Below, piece after piece: positions 19,711 through 28,093 of a stretch of 64,000 bases of DNA. This DNA comes from Devosia sediminis (GTDB lineage Bacteria; Pseudomonadota; Alphaproteobacteria; Rhizobiales; Devosiaceae). The translations under genes and the position numbers were made by a program. The stretch lies in contig NZ_JAEKMH010000003.1 in assembly GCF_016411825.1 (NCBI RefSeq), positions 482,603 through 546,602 on the forward strand. Reading direction: 5' to 3'. Positions within the stretch are counted from its first letter, which is position 1, and every line of letters begins with the position of its first letter. The notes below the pieces were generated by a model. That model was given only the letters and a program-made list of their open reading frames with translations. It had not been told where the DNA came from and searched no databases.

Positions 19711-20577
19711 ATGCTCGATATTGTGGGTCTGCTGCAAACCGAGAAGGACGCCTTCACGCGGTCCGAACGCGCCCTGACGGAAATCGTGCTGGCCGATGTC
19801 GACAGCGTGCTCAAGATGAGCATTGTCGACCTCGCTGCCCAGGCCGATGTCTCGCCGCCGACGGTCACCCGCTTCTGCCGGCGCCTCGGCTGCGACAGCT
19901 ACGCCGATTTCAAGGTGCGGCTGGCCCAGTCGCGCTTTGTCGGCCAGCGCTACTTCGCCCCGGCTTCCGGCCCCTCCAGCGTGCGCGAGATCGCCCAGGG
20001 CGTCGTCAACGGCATCCAGTCCATCATCTACGAGACCTTCGACAGTCTCGACTTCGCTGCCGTCGAGCGCGCGGCGGAAAGCATAGCCAAATCAAATTTC
20101 GTGCTCTCGTTTGGCTCCGGCGGCGCGTCCTCGATGATGGCCGGCGAGATCGAGACGCGGCTCTTTCGCCTGGGGCTGAAGGTCGCCTCCACGGACGATC
20201 ATCAATTGCAACTGATGCGCGTTGCCGCGGCACCCACCGGCACCGCCATCATCGCCTTCTCGCTATCGGGAAATAATACCCAGCTTGCCAAGACCCTGAC
20301 CGTTGCCGGGGAATATGGTTTGACGCGCATCGTCGCCACACGCTCGGGCTCGATGGTTTCGGCCCAAGCCGACATCCTACTGCCGGTGAACTGGCACGAG
20401 AATGCCGATATTCTGCGGCCCACGCCCGGCCGCTACGCGTTTCTCGCCACTGTCGACGTCTTGTCCCAGACCGTTGCCACCCGCCTCGGGCCGTCCGCTG
20501 TCGCCAGCATGCGCCGCATCAAGCACCAGCTCGTCGTCAATCGCGATGGCGACGACGCTCAGCCGCTGGGGGATTGA
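19711..20577 (+). CDS. RpiR/MurR family transcriptional regulator with SIS domain
   Basis: 288 residues. N-terminal helix-turn-helix of the RpiR type (about 1-75, with LAAQADVSPPTVTRFCRRLGC) and a C-terminal SIS sugar-phosphate isomerase-like domain (about 125-260, with SFGSGGASSMMA and AFSLSGNN). The SIS domain normally senses a phosphosugar. A strong GGGGGAG ribosome site precedes the ATG. Being inside the importer/hexosaminidase operon, it most likely regulates that operon in response to an amino-sugar phosphate. Confidence 0.92.
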   Translation: MLDIVGLLQTEKDAFTRSERALTEIVLADVDSVLKMSIVDLAAQADVSPPTVTRFCRRLGCDSYADFKVRLAQSRFVGQRYFAPASGPSSVREIAQGVVNGIQSIIYETFDSLDFAAVERAAESIAKSNFVLSFGSGGASSMMAGEIETRLFRLGLKVASTDDHQLQLMRVAAAPTGTAIIAFSLSGNNTQLAKTLTVAGEYGLTRIVATRSGSMVSAQADILLPVNWHENADILRPTPGRYAFLATVDVLSQTVATRLGPSAVASMRRIKHQLVVNRDGDDAQPLGD

Positions 20578-20609
20578 TGTTCGCAGTCTCTCCACACGCG
20601 CGGTGTCAC

Positions 20610-20704
20610 TCCTCCCCCTTGACGGGGGAGGCTGGGTGGGGGTGCGCCACGCACACCTTGCCCGTGATACCCCCCACCCCCGCCCTCCCCGCGAGGGGGA
20701 GGGA
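20610..20704. repeat. CTCCCCCTTGACGGGGGAG-type dispersed inverted repeat
   Basis: G/C-tract family member with arms CTCCCCCTTGACGGGGGAG and CCTCCCCGCGAGGGGGAGGGAG. It fills half of the 188-base gap between the RpiR and hexosaminidase genes. Confidence 0.75.
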
Positions 20705-20765
20705 GTAGTTCGGCGCTCGCTTCGCCATTTTCCTTGTCCGAATTGGTTTTGTTAGGACCTCCCTC

Positions 20766-22775
20766 ATGTCTTTTTCCCTCGTCACCACCTGGTCGCCGGC
20801 GACCGCAACCGAACCGCTCGGCTATGGCATCGAGTTGACCAATATTGGCGATCAGCCGATCCGCAATTTCCAGCTCGGCTTTTCCGGCCCCGCCCGCATC
20901 GATCCGCATGCGACGCTGGAAAACGGCAAGCTGCTGGTGCGCCTCTCCAACCACACCATGATCGCCCCGCCCGATGGCTATGTGCTGCAGCCGGGCGAGA
21001 CCTGGACCGCCACGGCGCGCGGCCTCTCCTATGGGCTGCGGCACTGGAGCGACGGCGCCAATTCGGCCTATGTCGTGCTAGAAGACGGCAAGGTCATCGC
21101 CGTGCCCACCGCCCCGACGCAGGGCAAGGGCCACAACTCGCCCCTGCTCAAGGGCGCCGCAAAATTCCCGGTTCCGGCCAAGGCGCCGGCGCCCTATTCG
21201 ATCATTCCCTGGCCCAACCATGTGGCCGCGAGCGGCAACCGCATCGCTCCGCCGGGCTTTGATTTGAAGCCCGTTGGCGATCTCGCCACCCGCGCCGCCA
21301 AGGCCTTTGCCGATCTCACCGCCGAGCTTTTCCCGGTAGAAGCCATCGTCCGCCCCGCCTCCGAAGCCGGCATGCCGGTCCATATCGTCGAAAAATCAGG
21401 CCTTGGCGACGAGGCCTATGAAATCGCCTTTGCCGATAACAGCGCCACCGTGTCCGCCACCACGCGCTCGGGTCTCTTCTATGGCCTCGTGACCCTCGGG
21501 CACATCCTGCGCGGTGCCCGCCAGTATCCGGCGACCTTCCTGTTCCCCACCGCAGGCACGATCAGCGACGCTCCGGGCTTCTCTTTCCGCGGCGAGCATC
21601 TGGATGTCGCCCGCCAGTTCTACACCGCTGCCGAAGTCAGCCGCCTGATCCGGCTCATGGCCTGGAACAAGATGAACAAGTTCCATTGGCACTTGACCGA
21701 GGATGAGGCCTGGCGCCTCGAAATATCGGCCTATCCGCAGCTTACCGAGATCGCCGCCTGGCGCGGCCACGGCAAGGCGCTGCCGCCGCTGCTCGGCTCC
21801 GGTCCTCAGCCGACGGGTGGCTATTATTCCAAAGAGGCGGTCCGCCAGATCGTCTCCCTGGCCGATGACCTTGGCATCGCTGTCATCCCCGAGATCGACA
21901 TGCCGGGCCATTTCTACGCCGCCCTCCAGGCGCTGCCCGAACTGCGCGACCCCAATGAAAAGGGCGAGTATCAGTCGGTCCAGGGTTTCCCGAACAACAG
22001 TCTCAACCCCGCGCATGAGCCGGTCTATCGCTTCGTCGAAACCATCGTCGACGAAGTGCTGGAGCTCTTCCCGGCCGGCATCTTCCACCTCGGCGCCGAC
22101 GAAGTGCCGCTGGCCGCCTGGTCGGGCTCGCCTTTGGCGCTCGACATGATCGAGAAGATGGCCGGCCCCGCCATGCGCAAGAAGCACGAGGCCCAGTTCA
22201 ACCAGCTCGGAAATCACCACGGCGCCGACGAAATCGAGGGCTCGCCCACGGCCGTTATCCAGGCCGAGTTCATCCGCCGGGTGCACAAATATATCGCCTC
22301 CAAGGGCGCCATTACCGGCGGCTGGGAAGAGGCAGCCCATGGCGATGCCGTGGACAAGGACAAGTCCTATGTCATCGGCTGGCGCAATGTGGAGATCAAC
22401 GCGGCCCTCGCCGAACGCGGTTTTGATATCGTCGTCTCGCCCGGCCAGCGCTACTATCTCGACATGGCCAATGGCGTGAGCTGGGCCGAGCCAGGCGCCG
22501 GCTGGGCCGGCTGGTCGGGCCCGCAGGAGACATACGAATTCGAAGCCCGCGCCGGTTTCTCCGAGGAGGGGCTGAAACATTTGAAGGGCATCCAGGGCTG
22601 CATCTGGTCGGAATCGATGACCGACCGCGCCATCTTTGACCGCCTCGTCTTCCCGCGCATCTCCGCCATAGCAGAAAGCGCCTGGACCCTGCCCGAGCGC
22701 AAGAGCTACGACCGCTTCAAGTCCATGGTCGGCCTGATGCCGATCATGTACGGAAACTTCGAGCAGGCCGTGTAA
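20766..22775 (+). CDS. Beta-N-acetylhexosaminidase (GH20)
   Basis: 669 residues. N-terminal domain (about 1-250) includes the GH20b-like lead-in, followed by the catalytic TIM barrel (about 270-640). The signature HLGADEV contains the Asp/Glu pair at D445-E446, where Glu is the acid/base and Asp positions the substrate N-acetyl group. FHWHLTEDEAWRLEI near residue 305 is also typical. No signal peptide is evident, so it probably cleaves imported chitobiose or other N-acetylglucosaminides in the cytoplasm. It is the last gene of the operon; a strong terminator starts four bases after its stop. Confidence 0.94.
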   Translation: MSFSLVTTWSPATATEPLGYGIELTNIGDQPIRNFQLGFSGPARIDPHATLENGKLLVRLSNHTMIAPPDGYVLQPGETWTATARGLSYGLRHWSDGANSAYVVLEDGKVIAVPTAPTQGKGHNSPLLKGAAKFPVPAKAPAPYSIIPWPNHVAASGNRIAPPGFDLKPVGDLATRAAKAFADLTAELFPVEAIVRPASEAGMPVHIVEKSGLGDEAYEIAFADNSATVSATTRSGLFYGLVTLGHILRGARQYPATFLFPTAGTISDAPGFSFRGEHLDVARQFYTAAEVSRLIRLMAWNKMNKFHWHLTEDEAWRLEISAYPQLTEIAAWRGHGKALPPLLGSGPQPTGGYYSKEAVRQIVSLADDLGIAVIPEIDMPGHFYAALQALPELRDPNEKGEYQSVQGFPNNSLNPAHEPVYRFVETIVDEVLELFPAGIFHLGADEVPLAAWSGSPLALDMIEKMAGPAMRKKHEAQFNQLGNHHGADEIEGSPTAVIQAEFIRRVHKYIASKGAITGGWEEAAHGDAVDKDKSYVIGWRNVEINAALAERGFDIVVSPGQRYYLDMANGVSWAEPGAGWAGWSGPQETYEFEARAGFSEEGLKHLKGIQGCIWSESMTDRAIFDRLVFPRISAIAESAWTLPERKSYDRFKSMVGLMPIMYGNFEQAV

Positions 22776-22779
22776 CGGC

Positions 22780-22804
22780 AAAATCTCTCCAGGGGAGAGA
22801 TTTT
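22780..22804 (+). terminator. Terminator of the amino-sugar operon
   Basis: Perfect 11-base stem AAAATCTCTCC / GGAGAGATTTT with a 3-base loop. The stem ends in a run of four U. It starts four bases after the hexosaminidase stop. Confidence 0.8.
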
Positions 22805-22877
22805 AGGCGAGAAGGCCATGAGAGCTACGCTCAAATGGCGGGGCTGAGTAAGGGCCCTCATCTCTCCACAAACCCGA

Positions 22878-22947
22878 TGTCACCCCGGCGAAGGCCGGGG
22901 CCCATCCTGAGATCTCGGGATGGATCCCGGCCTTCGCCGGGATGACA
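22878..22947. repeat. TGTCACCCCGGCG palindrome, second copy
   Basis: Near-identical in its left half to 1499-1569 (shared TGTCACCCCGGCGAA, then GGGGCCCATCCTGAGAT). It lies in the 360-base gap between the hexosaminidase and the convergent M81 gene. That gap also holds the terminator at 22780 and the repeat at 22986, and no gene. Confidence 0.75.
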
Positions 22948-22985
22948 ATGGTGGGCGTGGACGGGTCAGAGTGCTCGGCTCCTGC

Positions 22986-23058
22986 CCCCTCCCTCCCCTT
23001 GAGGGGGAGGGTAGCGTCGCTAGGACCGTGAGGTCCGTAGCAGAGCTAGGGTGGGGTG
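22986..23058. repeat. CCTCCCCTTGAGGGGGAGG repeat, half element
   Basis: Left arm CCCTCCCCTTGAGGGGGAGGG plus the GTAGC...GTAGCAGAGCTAGGG core of the family at 4017, but the right arm is missing. Confidence 0.65.
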
Positions 23059-23135
23059 AGTGGCTTGGCCACACCCACGAAGCCGCCCTCGGAATTGTGG
23101 TTGAGGTGAATGGTGCGTCTCAGTCCGGGCAAAGC

Positions 23136-24665
23136 TCACGCCCACGGATTTTCCACCATCGGCCAGATGTCCCGGCGCGCCTTGCGGTACGCCGTCTCCG
23201 CCGGCCGGTTCGGGTAAGGCTTTCCCGCCGAGCAATAGATGATCTCCGACGCAATCCTGGAGAACGAGTCGTAGAAGTGGTTGGTCGACTTGATCAGCAG
23301 GATTTTCTTCGACGTAGGATTGATCCCGAGCGCCGAGAACAGGCTCGGATCAAAGCTCTGCGCCCGGGTGGAATTGAGGATCACGTCGATCCCGTCGAAG
23401 TGCACCCAGGCCGCGTCACCAAAGGGCGCAAAGCTGTCGCCGAACTTCATCTCGGCATTGCGCACGAGGCCCTTCACCGTCACCAGCGCATCGATCGGGT
23501 GACCGGTATGGGGCGCTGACTTGGCCCCGAAGCGCAGCGGAATGACCGCGCCTTCGCCGGCTGCGAAACAGATCTGCACCGCGATCGGGTCCCAGATCGT
23601 GCCCACGGCGGCGCCGGTGGCGCCGCGCGCCATCAGCTCTTCGAGGATGACCGTGGCGTCGCCAGCCGTGCCGCCGCCCGGATTGTCCCAGACATCGGCG
23701 ATGACCACCGGGCCATGCGGGGCGGCGAGCGCGGCATCGACGGCGGTCTTCTCGTCGACCTGCGCCACCATGAAGGTGCCGCGCATCGAATAGAGTTCGC
23801 GGCCGAGTTCTTCGGTCAGCGCGTCGCCCATCGGCTTGTGGTCGTCGGTGACGGCGACGATGCGGGTTCCCATCTCGGGAACATCACCGGCCATGAAGCC
23901 GTGCACGACCGAAAGTGACAGAAGTCCCTCTCTTGTGGCTTCTAATGCTGACAGTCTGTCAACAAATCCCCGCATCGGCTGCTTGCTCGTGGGGAAGACA
24001 TCGATCATCCGGCAATCGAAGACGCTCATGACCGGTCTAACCTCGCCCTTGAGTGCCCGCACCGCAATGGCCCACAGGTCGCGCGCCCGATCGACGAAAT
24101 CGGTATGCGGGAACTCCTTGAAATAAACGAAGAAATCGGCCGCCTCGGCGCGCTTGGCGGTGAGGTGGCTATGCGGATCGAGCTCGGCGCAGACCAGCAC
24201 ATCCGGTCCGACAATGGCGCGGACGCGGGTGAGCAGATCACCCTCGGGATCGTCATAGCCCTGCGCCACCATGGCGCCATGGAGCCCGAGAACAACCCCG
24301 TCCACCGGCATAGCAGATTGTAATTGCTCAATGATTTCGTCGCGCAACTCTTCATAGGTGTCGCGCGCCACCAGCCCGGCGGGATCTGCCCAACTTGCCG
24401 TGCCCTCGATCAGCGTCCACCCTTCCCGGGCACAAACCTCCCGGCCCACCGTGATCGGCGCGGTGCAAAGCGTGGGCGTCACCGGATGCTGGCCCGGCTT
24501 GGCATGGAGCGACGCCTCGAAGGCACGCTTGTCTATGGCAATAGGCGAGAACGTATTGGTCTCGGTGGCCAGGGCGGCGGTGAAAATGCGCAAGGGACGG
24601 ATTTCCGATGAAACAGATGTGACGGGATCAGGTGGCAAGCTACACGAAAGCCGACCCCAGTTCAC
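23136..24665 (-). CDS. M81 family metallopeptidase (MlrC-like), second copy
   Basis: 509 residues from a GTG at 24665; a TTG at 24593, after GGAAATCC, gives a start more typical of the family (RIFTAALATETNTFSP) and may be the real one. Shared landmarks with the first copy are GLHGAM, the AELDPHSH segment and WDNPGGGTAGD, so the putative metal residues are retained. The two M81 copies are clearly diverged paralogues, not a recent duplication. This one is divergent from the RidA-SDR-aldolase-like cluster and probably belongs to the same pathway. The substrate is unknown. Confidence 0.87.
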   Translation of the reverse strand: MNWGRLSCSLPPDPVTSVSSEIRPLRIFTAALATETNTFSPIAIDKRAFEASLHAKPGQHPVTPTLCTAPITVGREVCAREGWTLIEGTASWADPAGLVARDTYEELRDEIIEQLQSAMPVDGVVLGLHGAMVAQGYDDPEGDLLTRVRAIVGPDVLVCAELDPHSHLTAKRAEAADFFVYFKEFPHTDFVDRARDLWAIAVRALKGEVRPVMSVFDCRMIDVFPTSKQPMRGFVDRLSALEATREGLLSLSVVHGFMAGDVPEMGTRIVAVTDDHKPMGDALTEELGRELYSMRGTFMVAQVDEKTAVDAALAAPHGPVVIADVWDNPGGGTAGDATVILEELMARGATGAAVGTIWDPIAVQICFAAGEGAVIPLRFGAKSAPHTGHPIDALVTVKGLVRNAEMKFGDSFAPFGDAAWVHFDGIDVILNSTRAQSFDPSLFSALGINPTSKKILLIKSTNHFYDSFSRIASEIIYCSAGKPYPNRPAETAYRKARRDIWPMVENPWA

Positions 24666-24738
24666 GTAAGAAATTTACATTTCGGAGCGTGATTGGTCGG
24701 CAAACACGCAAAAATCGGGTATAGATGCCGTTCAGAGA

Positions 24739-24751
24739 GAAATTGAATTTC
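24739..24751. promoter_or_regulatory. GAAATT-G-AATTTC palindrome in a divergent promoter region
   Basis: A perfect 13-base palindrome in the AT-rich 104-base gap between the divergent M81 and RidA genes, 18 bases before the RidA start codon. It has the shape of a helix-turn-helix operator. The regulator is not identifiable. Confidence 0.4.
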
Positions 24752-24769
24752 AGAGAGTGGAGATCAGAA

Positions 24770-25153
24770 ATGCCGATCAAGCGTTATGGAGCGGAAAAGT
24801 CGGGCGCCGGCGGGCAGAACCTGCCTTTCGCTCGCGCCGTCGAGGCGGGTGGCTGGCTGTTCGTTTCGGGGCAGGTGCCGATGAAGGACGGCGAGATCGT
24901 CGGGTCAGGCATCATCGAGCAGACGCACCTCACCATCCAGAACGTCATCGCTATTCTCGAAGAGGCCGGCTACGGGCTGGAACATGTAGTGCGCTGCGGC
25001 GTCTGGCTCGATGATCCGCGCGATTTCTGGAGCTTCAACGCCGTCTATAAGAGCTATTTCGGCGAGCATCCGCCCGCCCGCGCCTGCGTCCAGAGCCACA
25101 TGATGGTCGACTGCAAGGTCGAGATCGAATGCGTGGCGTACAAGGGGCCGTAA
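24770..25153 (+). CDS. RidA (YjgF/YER057c/UK114) family protein
   Basis: 127 residues. RidA proteins hydrolyse reactive enamine/imine intermediates released by PLP enzymes. The C-terminal PPARACVQ segment provides the conserved Arg that anchors the substrate carboxylate, and the KVEIECVA end is typical. The ATG at 24770 has a GAGAGTGGAG ribosome site; an ATG 15 codons upstream would add a non-family N-terminus. Its neighbour at 26074 is a PLP-dependent D-threonine-aldolase-like protein, a natural source of such intermediates. Confidence 0.9.
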   Translation: MPIKRYGAEKSGAGGQNLPFARAVEAGGWLFVSGQVPMKDGEIVGSGIIEQTHLTIQNVIAILEEAGYGLEHVVRCGVWLDDPRDFWSFNAVYKSYFGEHPPARACVQSHMMVDCKVEIECVAYKGP

Positions 25154-25170
25154 CGCCAGCGCACTTGGCC

Positions 25171-25277
25171 CCACCCCACCCTCATTCCCTCCCCATCAAG
25201 GGGAAGGAGGCGCAGGAACGGAGGCCAGTGTTCATCGTCTCCCTCCCCCTTGTGGGGAGGGATCAAGGGTGGGGGTG
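25171..25277. repeat. CCTCCCC...GGGGAGGG dispersed inverted repeat
   Basis: Arms CCCTCCCCATCAAGGGGAAGGAGG and CTCCCCCTTGTGGGGAGGGAT with flanking CACCC / GGGTGG. It fills the RidA-SDR gap, and the frame of the SDR reads through it. Confidence 0.75.
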
Positions 25278-25300
25278 TTTGTGATACGGGGTGCAAGACC

Positions 25301-26077
25301 ATGACAGCCAATCCCTTCCGTCTCGACGGCAAGAGCGTCCTCATTTCCGGTGCCGGTGGGGGTATCGGCCGCACGCTGGTGCGGGTGTTCCACGAAGCGG
25401 GTGCTGCCATTGTCGGTGCCGATCGCGAAGCCGCGATGCTCGAAGGCCTGCAGCTGGCGCGTACCGTGCTCTTCGACCAGGCCGACGCCAAGGCGACGCG
25501 CGCCGCCGTCCTGGCCGACATCGCTGCCCATGGCGCGGTGGACGCGGTCATCGCCAATGCCGGTTTCACCCGCGCCGAGCATCTGGGGCATCTCGATGAC
25601 GATGTCTGGGCCAGCGAAATGGCCATCAATCTCAACGGCGCCTATGCGCTGGTCGATCCGATCACCGATGCCATGGCGCAACGCGGCTCCGGCAATGTGG
25701 TTTTCATTTCCTCGGTCAATGCGATCCAGCATTTTGGCAATCCCGGTTACTCGGCAGCCAAGGCGGGGCTCATCGCCTATGCCAAGGCCATTGCCGTCGA
25801 GCGCGGCGGCGAGGGTGTCAGGGCCAATGTCGTGGCGCCGGGCTCGGTCCGCACGCCCGCCTGGGACCATCGTCTCGCTGCCAATCCCAGGCTGCTCGAC
25901 AATGTCCTGCCGCACTATCCGCTGGGACGCATGGTGAGCCCGCAAGAGGTGGCAAATGCCGCCCTGTTCCTGGCTTCTGATGCGGCTTCCGGCGTGACGG
26001 GCGTCACCATTGCCGTCGATGCCGGTCTCACCGCAGGCAATCTCCGTTTCGTCAACGAAGTGCTGAGGGCGAAATGA
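25301..26077 (+). CDS. SDR family oxidoreductase
   Basis: 258 residues from the ATG at 25301; the frame extends 17 codons upstream into a repeat. Classical SDR: SGAGGGIGRTL cofactor loop, ANAG strand, Ser in FISSVN, YSAAK catalytic Tyr/Lys, and a C-terminal TIAVDAGLTAGN. Its stop overlaps the start of the aldolase-like gene (ATGA), so the two are coupled. It probably oxidises or reduces the hydroxy-compound made or used by the aldolase-like enzyme. The exact substrate cannot be read. Confidence 0.9.
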   Translation: MTANPFRLDGKSVLISGAGGGIGRTLVRVFHEAGAAIVGADREAAMLEGLQLARTVLFDQADAKATRAAVLADIAAHGAVDAVIANAGFTRAEHLGHLDDDVWASEMAINLNGAYALVDPITDAMAQRGSGNVVFISSVNAIQHFGNPGYSAAKAGLIAYAKAIAVERGGEGVRANVVAPGSVRTPAWDHRLAANPRLLDNVLPHYPLGRMVSPQEVANAALFLASDAASGVTGVTIAVDAGLTAGNLRFVNEVLRAK

Positions 26078-27138
26078 CCCATTACACCGAACTCGACACG
26101 CCCGCCGTCCTCATCGACCTCGACCGCACCGAAGCCAATCTGAAACGCGCGCAGGACGCCGCCGAGAAGGTCGGCATTGCCTTGCGGCCCCATATCAAGA
26201 CCCACAAGCTGCCCTACTTCGCCAGGCGGCAAGTGGACCTGGGGGCGGTCGGCATCACCGTGCAGAAGCTGGGCGAGGCCGAGGTCATGGCTGATGCCGG
26301 TCTCACTGATCTGCTGCTGACCTTCAACATCATCGGTGCTGCCAAGCTCAAGCGCCTCAAGGCCCTGCATGACCGCGTGACCATTCGCGTCGTGGCCGAC
26401 AGTGCCGATTGTGTCGCGGGTCTGGCCGCAACTTTTACCGACGCGACGAGACCGCTCGGCGTCTTTGTGGAATGCGATACCGGCATGGGCCGCTGTGGCG
26501 TGCAGTCTCCGGCCGCGGCCGTCGAGCTGGCGCGCAAAATCATCGCCGCGCCCGGCCTCGCCTTTGCCGGTCTCATGACCTATCCGGCCGCCGGCAAATA
26601 CGCCGAGGCGGCGCGGTGGCTCGGCGAAGCGCGCGACGCCTTTGCGGCGGCTGGCGTTGATCTGCCCGCCATCACCACCGGCGGCACGCCCGACATCTGG
26701 CACATGGACGATGCCGCCCGCGTCGCTACCGAATACCGCCCCGGCACCTATATCTACATGGATCGCTCGCAGGTCGCGGCCGGCGCCGCGACATTCGACG
26801 ACTGTGCGCTGACGGTGCTGGCCACCGTGGTTTCGCGCCCGACGGAAGGCCGCGCCATCGTCGATGCCGGGTCGAAGGCGCTGACCAGCGATCTCTTGGG
26901 TCTCGTCGGCCATGGCCATGTGGTCGAGTTCCCGGATGCAAAAGTCGTCGGTCTCAGCGAGGAACACGGCACGCTCGACGTCTCGGCCTGCGCGAGGAAG
27001 CCTCGCATCGGCGATGTCATCCGCATCATCCCCAATCACTGCTGTCCGGTGACCAATCTCTTTGATCGGGTCAATCTCATTCGGGATGGCGAACTGGTCG
27101 AAACAGTCGACGTCGCGGCGCGGGGCCGGGTGGACTGA
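26074..27138 (+). CDS. PLP-dependent D-threonine aldolase / D-serine dehydratase-like protein
   Basis: 354 residues of the DSD1/D-threonine aldolase family (fold III, alanine-racemase-like barrel). RPHIKTHK supplies the PLP lysine, probably K42. A C-terminal HxC pair, H322 and C324 in NHCCP, matches the divalent-metal site of this family. The protein would cleave or dehydrate a beta-hydroxy-D-amino acid. It is coupled to the upstream SDR and follows RidA, which would detoxify imine by-products. Whether it is an aldolase or a dehydratase cannot be settled from sequence. Confidence 0.88.
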   Translation: MTHYTELDTPAVLIDLDRTEANLKRAQDAAEKVGIALRPHIKTHKLPYFARRQVDLGAVGITVQKLGEAEVMADAGLTDLLLTFNIIGAAKLKRLKALHDRVTIRVVADSADCVAGLAATFTDATRPLGVFVECDTGMGRCGVQSPAAAVELARKIIAAPGLAFAGLMTYPAAGKYAEAARWLGEARDAFAAAGVDLPAITTGGTPDIWHMDDAARVATEYRPGTYIYMDRSQVAAGAATFDDCALTVLATVVSRPTEGRAIVDAGSKALTSDLLGLVGHGHVVEFPDAKVVGLSEEHGTLDVSACARKPRIGDVIRIIPNHCCPVTNLFDRVNLIRDGELVETVDVAARGRVD

Positions 27139-27202
27139 TCGTCGCGCCGCCTTGCGCTGGCCGCTATGTCGTGGAAGTCTCTCATGAAAAGAGGAGTCCC
27201 AA

Positions 27203-28036
27203 ATGGCCGATCCCAACCAGCGCATTGCCGTATCCACCTGGTCGCTGCACCGTCTCCTGGGGACGATCTATCCCCATGACCTGACGACCGATGCGGTCAG
27301 CGATGGCGACGACCGGTTCGGCGAGGGCGAGGAATCGCTGCTCGGTCTGCCCTCGGTGCTCAACAATCACGGCTATAACCGGCTCGAAATCGTGTCCTTC
27401 CACCTGCGCAGCCGCGACCCGGTCTATCTCGGGGAACTGCGCGATCAGCTCAATGTCACCGGTGTGACCTTGCAGACCCTTCTGATCGATGCCGGCGACA
27501 TGACCGACCCGGTCCATGGCGAGCGGGACACCCGCTGGATCGGCGGCTGGATCGACGTGGCCAATGCCCTGGGCGCGGAAAATGCCCGCATCATTGCCGG
27601 CAAGCAGTTGCCGACGGCAGAAACCATGGCCCGCTCGGTGGCCGGCTTCAAGGAATTGCTGGCGCTCAATGCCGGCTCGCCGTTGAAACTCGTGACCGAG
27701 AACTGGTTCGACCTTCTCTCGACCCCCGCGGCGGTGCACGAACTGCTCGACCGGCTGGACGGGCAGGTGGGGCTCCTGGCTGATTTCGGCAACTGGACCG
27801 GGCCCGACAAATATGCGGGCCTCCAGTCCATCTTCCCGCGCGCCTCGCTGTGCCACGCCAAGGCCAGTTTCGCCGATGGACAGATGGATGAGGCTGACTA
27901 CGGCCTCTGCCTCGCCGCGGCGCAGGATGCCGGCTATGCCGGGCCCTATACGCTGATCTTCGATGCCGAGCATCCGGGCGAGTGGGCCGGGCTCGGCGAA
28001 GAGCGGGATTTCATCCTCTCGCGCCTGCCTGATTGA
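27203..28036 (+). CDS. Xylose-isomerase-like TIM-barrel protein
   Basis: 277 residues of the sugar phosphate isomerase/epimerase superfamily. Metal-ligand candidates lie in TENWFDL (Glu), LLADFGNW (Asp), LCHAKASF (His) and FDAEHPG (Glu), the usual order for this fold. GAGGAG precedes the ATG. It is the last gene of the RidA-SDR-aldolase-like run. The family includes isomerases, epimerases and inosose dehydratases, so the assignment stays general. Confidence 0.85.
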   Translation: MADPNQRIAVSTWSLHRLLGTIYPHDLTTDAVSDGDDRFGEGEESLLGLPSVLNNHGYNRLEIVSFHLRSRDPVYLGELRDQLNVTGVTLQTLLIDAGDMTDPVHGERDTRWIGGWIDVANALGAENARIIAGKQLPTAETMARSVAGFKELLALNAGSPLKLVTENWFDLLSTPAAVHELLDRLDGQVGLLADFGNWTGPDKYAGLQSIFPRASLCHAKASFADGQMDEADYGLCLAAAQDAGYAGPYTLIFDAEHPGEWAGLGEERDFILSRLPD

Positions 28037-28093
28037 TTGCAAATGTGATCGGCGCGAAGCCTCTTATTAAGGCTCCCGGACCAATATGGCGCC

